A DNA stretch of 5,589 nucleotides. Origin: Alphaproteobacteria bacterium (lineage in GTDB: Bacteria; Pseudomonadota; Alphaproteobacteria; Micavibrionales; UBA2020). The translations under genes were made by a program, and so were the position numbers. The notes under the pieces were generated by a model. That model was not told where the DNA came from and ran no database searches. It saw nothing but the letters and a program-made list of their open reading frames with translations. The stretch spans positions 1 to 5,589 of the forward strand of contig JAGXAX010000107.1 of assembly GCA_018971405.1 (NCBI GenBank), written 5' to 3'. Positions 5,287-5,589 of this stretch are shown piece by piece (the stretch's first letter is position 1; each line of letters opens with the position of its first letter).

Positions 5287-5589
5287 CGATCTCGTCGAGC
5301 GTGAAGGGCTTGGCGATCACCTCGTGCGCGAGGCAGTCGAGGTTGTGCGCGCGCTGCCGCTGGTTGGCGTAGCCGGACATCATCACGATCTTCGTCTTCG
5401 GATAATCCTTGGAGACTTTCAGCGCGAGCGCGATGCCGTCGAGATCCGGCATGACGATGTCGGTCAGCAGCAGGTCGAACGGCTTTTCCGCCAGCGCGGC
5501 GAGCGCGGCGTTGCCGTCCGGCGCCGCCGTCACGTCGAAGCCGCCGTAGCCGAGCGCGCGCACGACGAATTCGCGCACCGAAGGCTCGT
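5258..5589 (-). CDS. cpdR: CpdR-like single-domain response regulator, N-terminus beyond window
   Basis: A receiver-domain protein with no output domain. The first visible residues are EPSVREFVVRAL, matching the stretch just after the acidic pocket of a receiver, so only about ten residues are missing. The GTG at 5578 is internal, not the true start. The phosphoacceptor Asp is in LLLTDIVMPDLDG, the switch Ser/Thr position is the Ser in MMSGYA, and the conserved Lys is in AKPFTLDEI. It ends at TGA (5260-5258) right after the receiver fold. In Caulobacter, unphosphorylated CpdR brings ClpXP and its substrates to the cell pole and is controlled by CckA-ChpT. The LLLTDIVMP, QRQRAHNLD and KPFTL patterns resemble CpdR-type regulators of Rhodospirillales, but another stand-alone receiver is possible. 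Its 3' end overlaps the DHH frame tail-to-tail. Confidence 0.85.
   Translation of the reverse strand, partial: EPSVREFVVRALGYGGFDVTAAPDGNAALAALAEKPFDLLLTDIVMPDLDGIALALKVSKDYPKTKIVMMSGYANQRQRAHNLDCLAHEVIAKPFTLDEIVKRVKAVLA

Overview
The window looks like chromosomal DNA from an alphaproteobacterium. It is GC-rich with strong G/C bias at third codon positions. It carries a lysA gene followed by a TIGR02302 (DUF4175) gene, a family I know mainly from Alphaproteobacteria, and a CpdR-like single-domain response regulator. I see no mobile element, CRISPR array, tRNA or rRNA. Coding density is very high: the only non-coding gaps are 42 and 51 bases long.

Layout. (1) Positions 1-368, minus strand: N-terminal part of a membrane-anchored TlpA/ResA-type thioredoxin (motif WCPAC), cut by the window edge. 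(2) Positions 369-410: a short divergent gap; a good sigma70-type promoter for the tlpA-like gene runs back into the first codons of the next gene. (3) Positions 411-4239, plus strand: a tightly coupled three-gene unit, lptM-like lipoprotein, lysA (diaminopimelate decarboxylase) and the TIGR02302 membrane/coiled-coil protein, joined by two ATGA start/stop overlaps. (4) Positions 4240-4290: an AT-rich island with a likely promoter and a 13-bp palindrome. (5) Positions 4291-5286, plus strand: a DHH/DHHA1 phosphoesterase reading frame interrupted by one in-frame TAG at 4897-4899, with the signature DHH changed to DHQ. (6) Positions 5258-5589, minus strand: a CpdR-like receiver protein, cut by the window edge, whose 3' end overlaps the end of the DHH frame by 29 bases.

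How they may work together. LysA makes lysine from meso-diaminopimelate, also a peptidoglycan building block. LptM in E. coli helps the LPS translocon protein LptD reach its correct disulfide pattern. TlpA-type proteins are periplasmic thiol-disulfide proteins. The left half therefore has an envelope theme, and the TIGR02302 protein, of unknown function, is coupled to it translationally. The right half is separate: a possibly decaying or recoded phosphoesterase facing a response regulator. The most unusual signal is the DHH gene, where a clean nonsense codon is followed by a fully preserved C-terminal domain.
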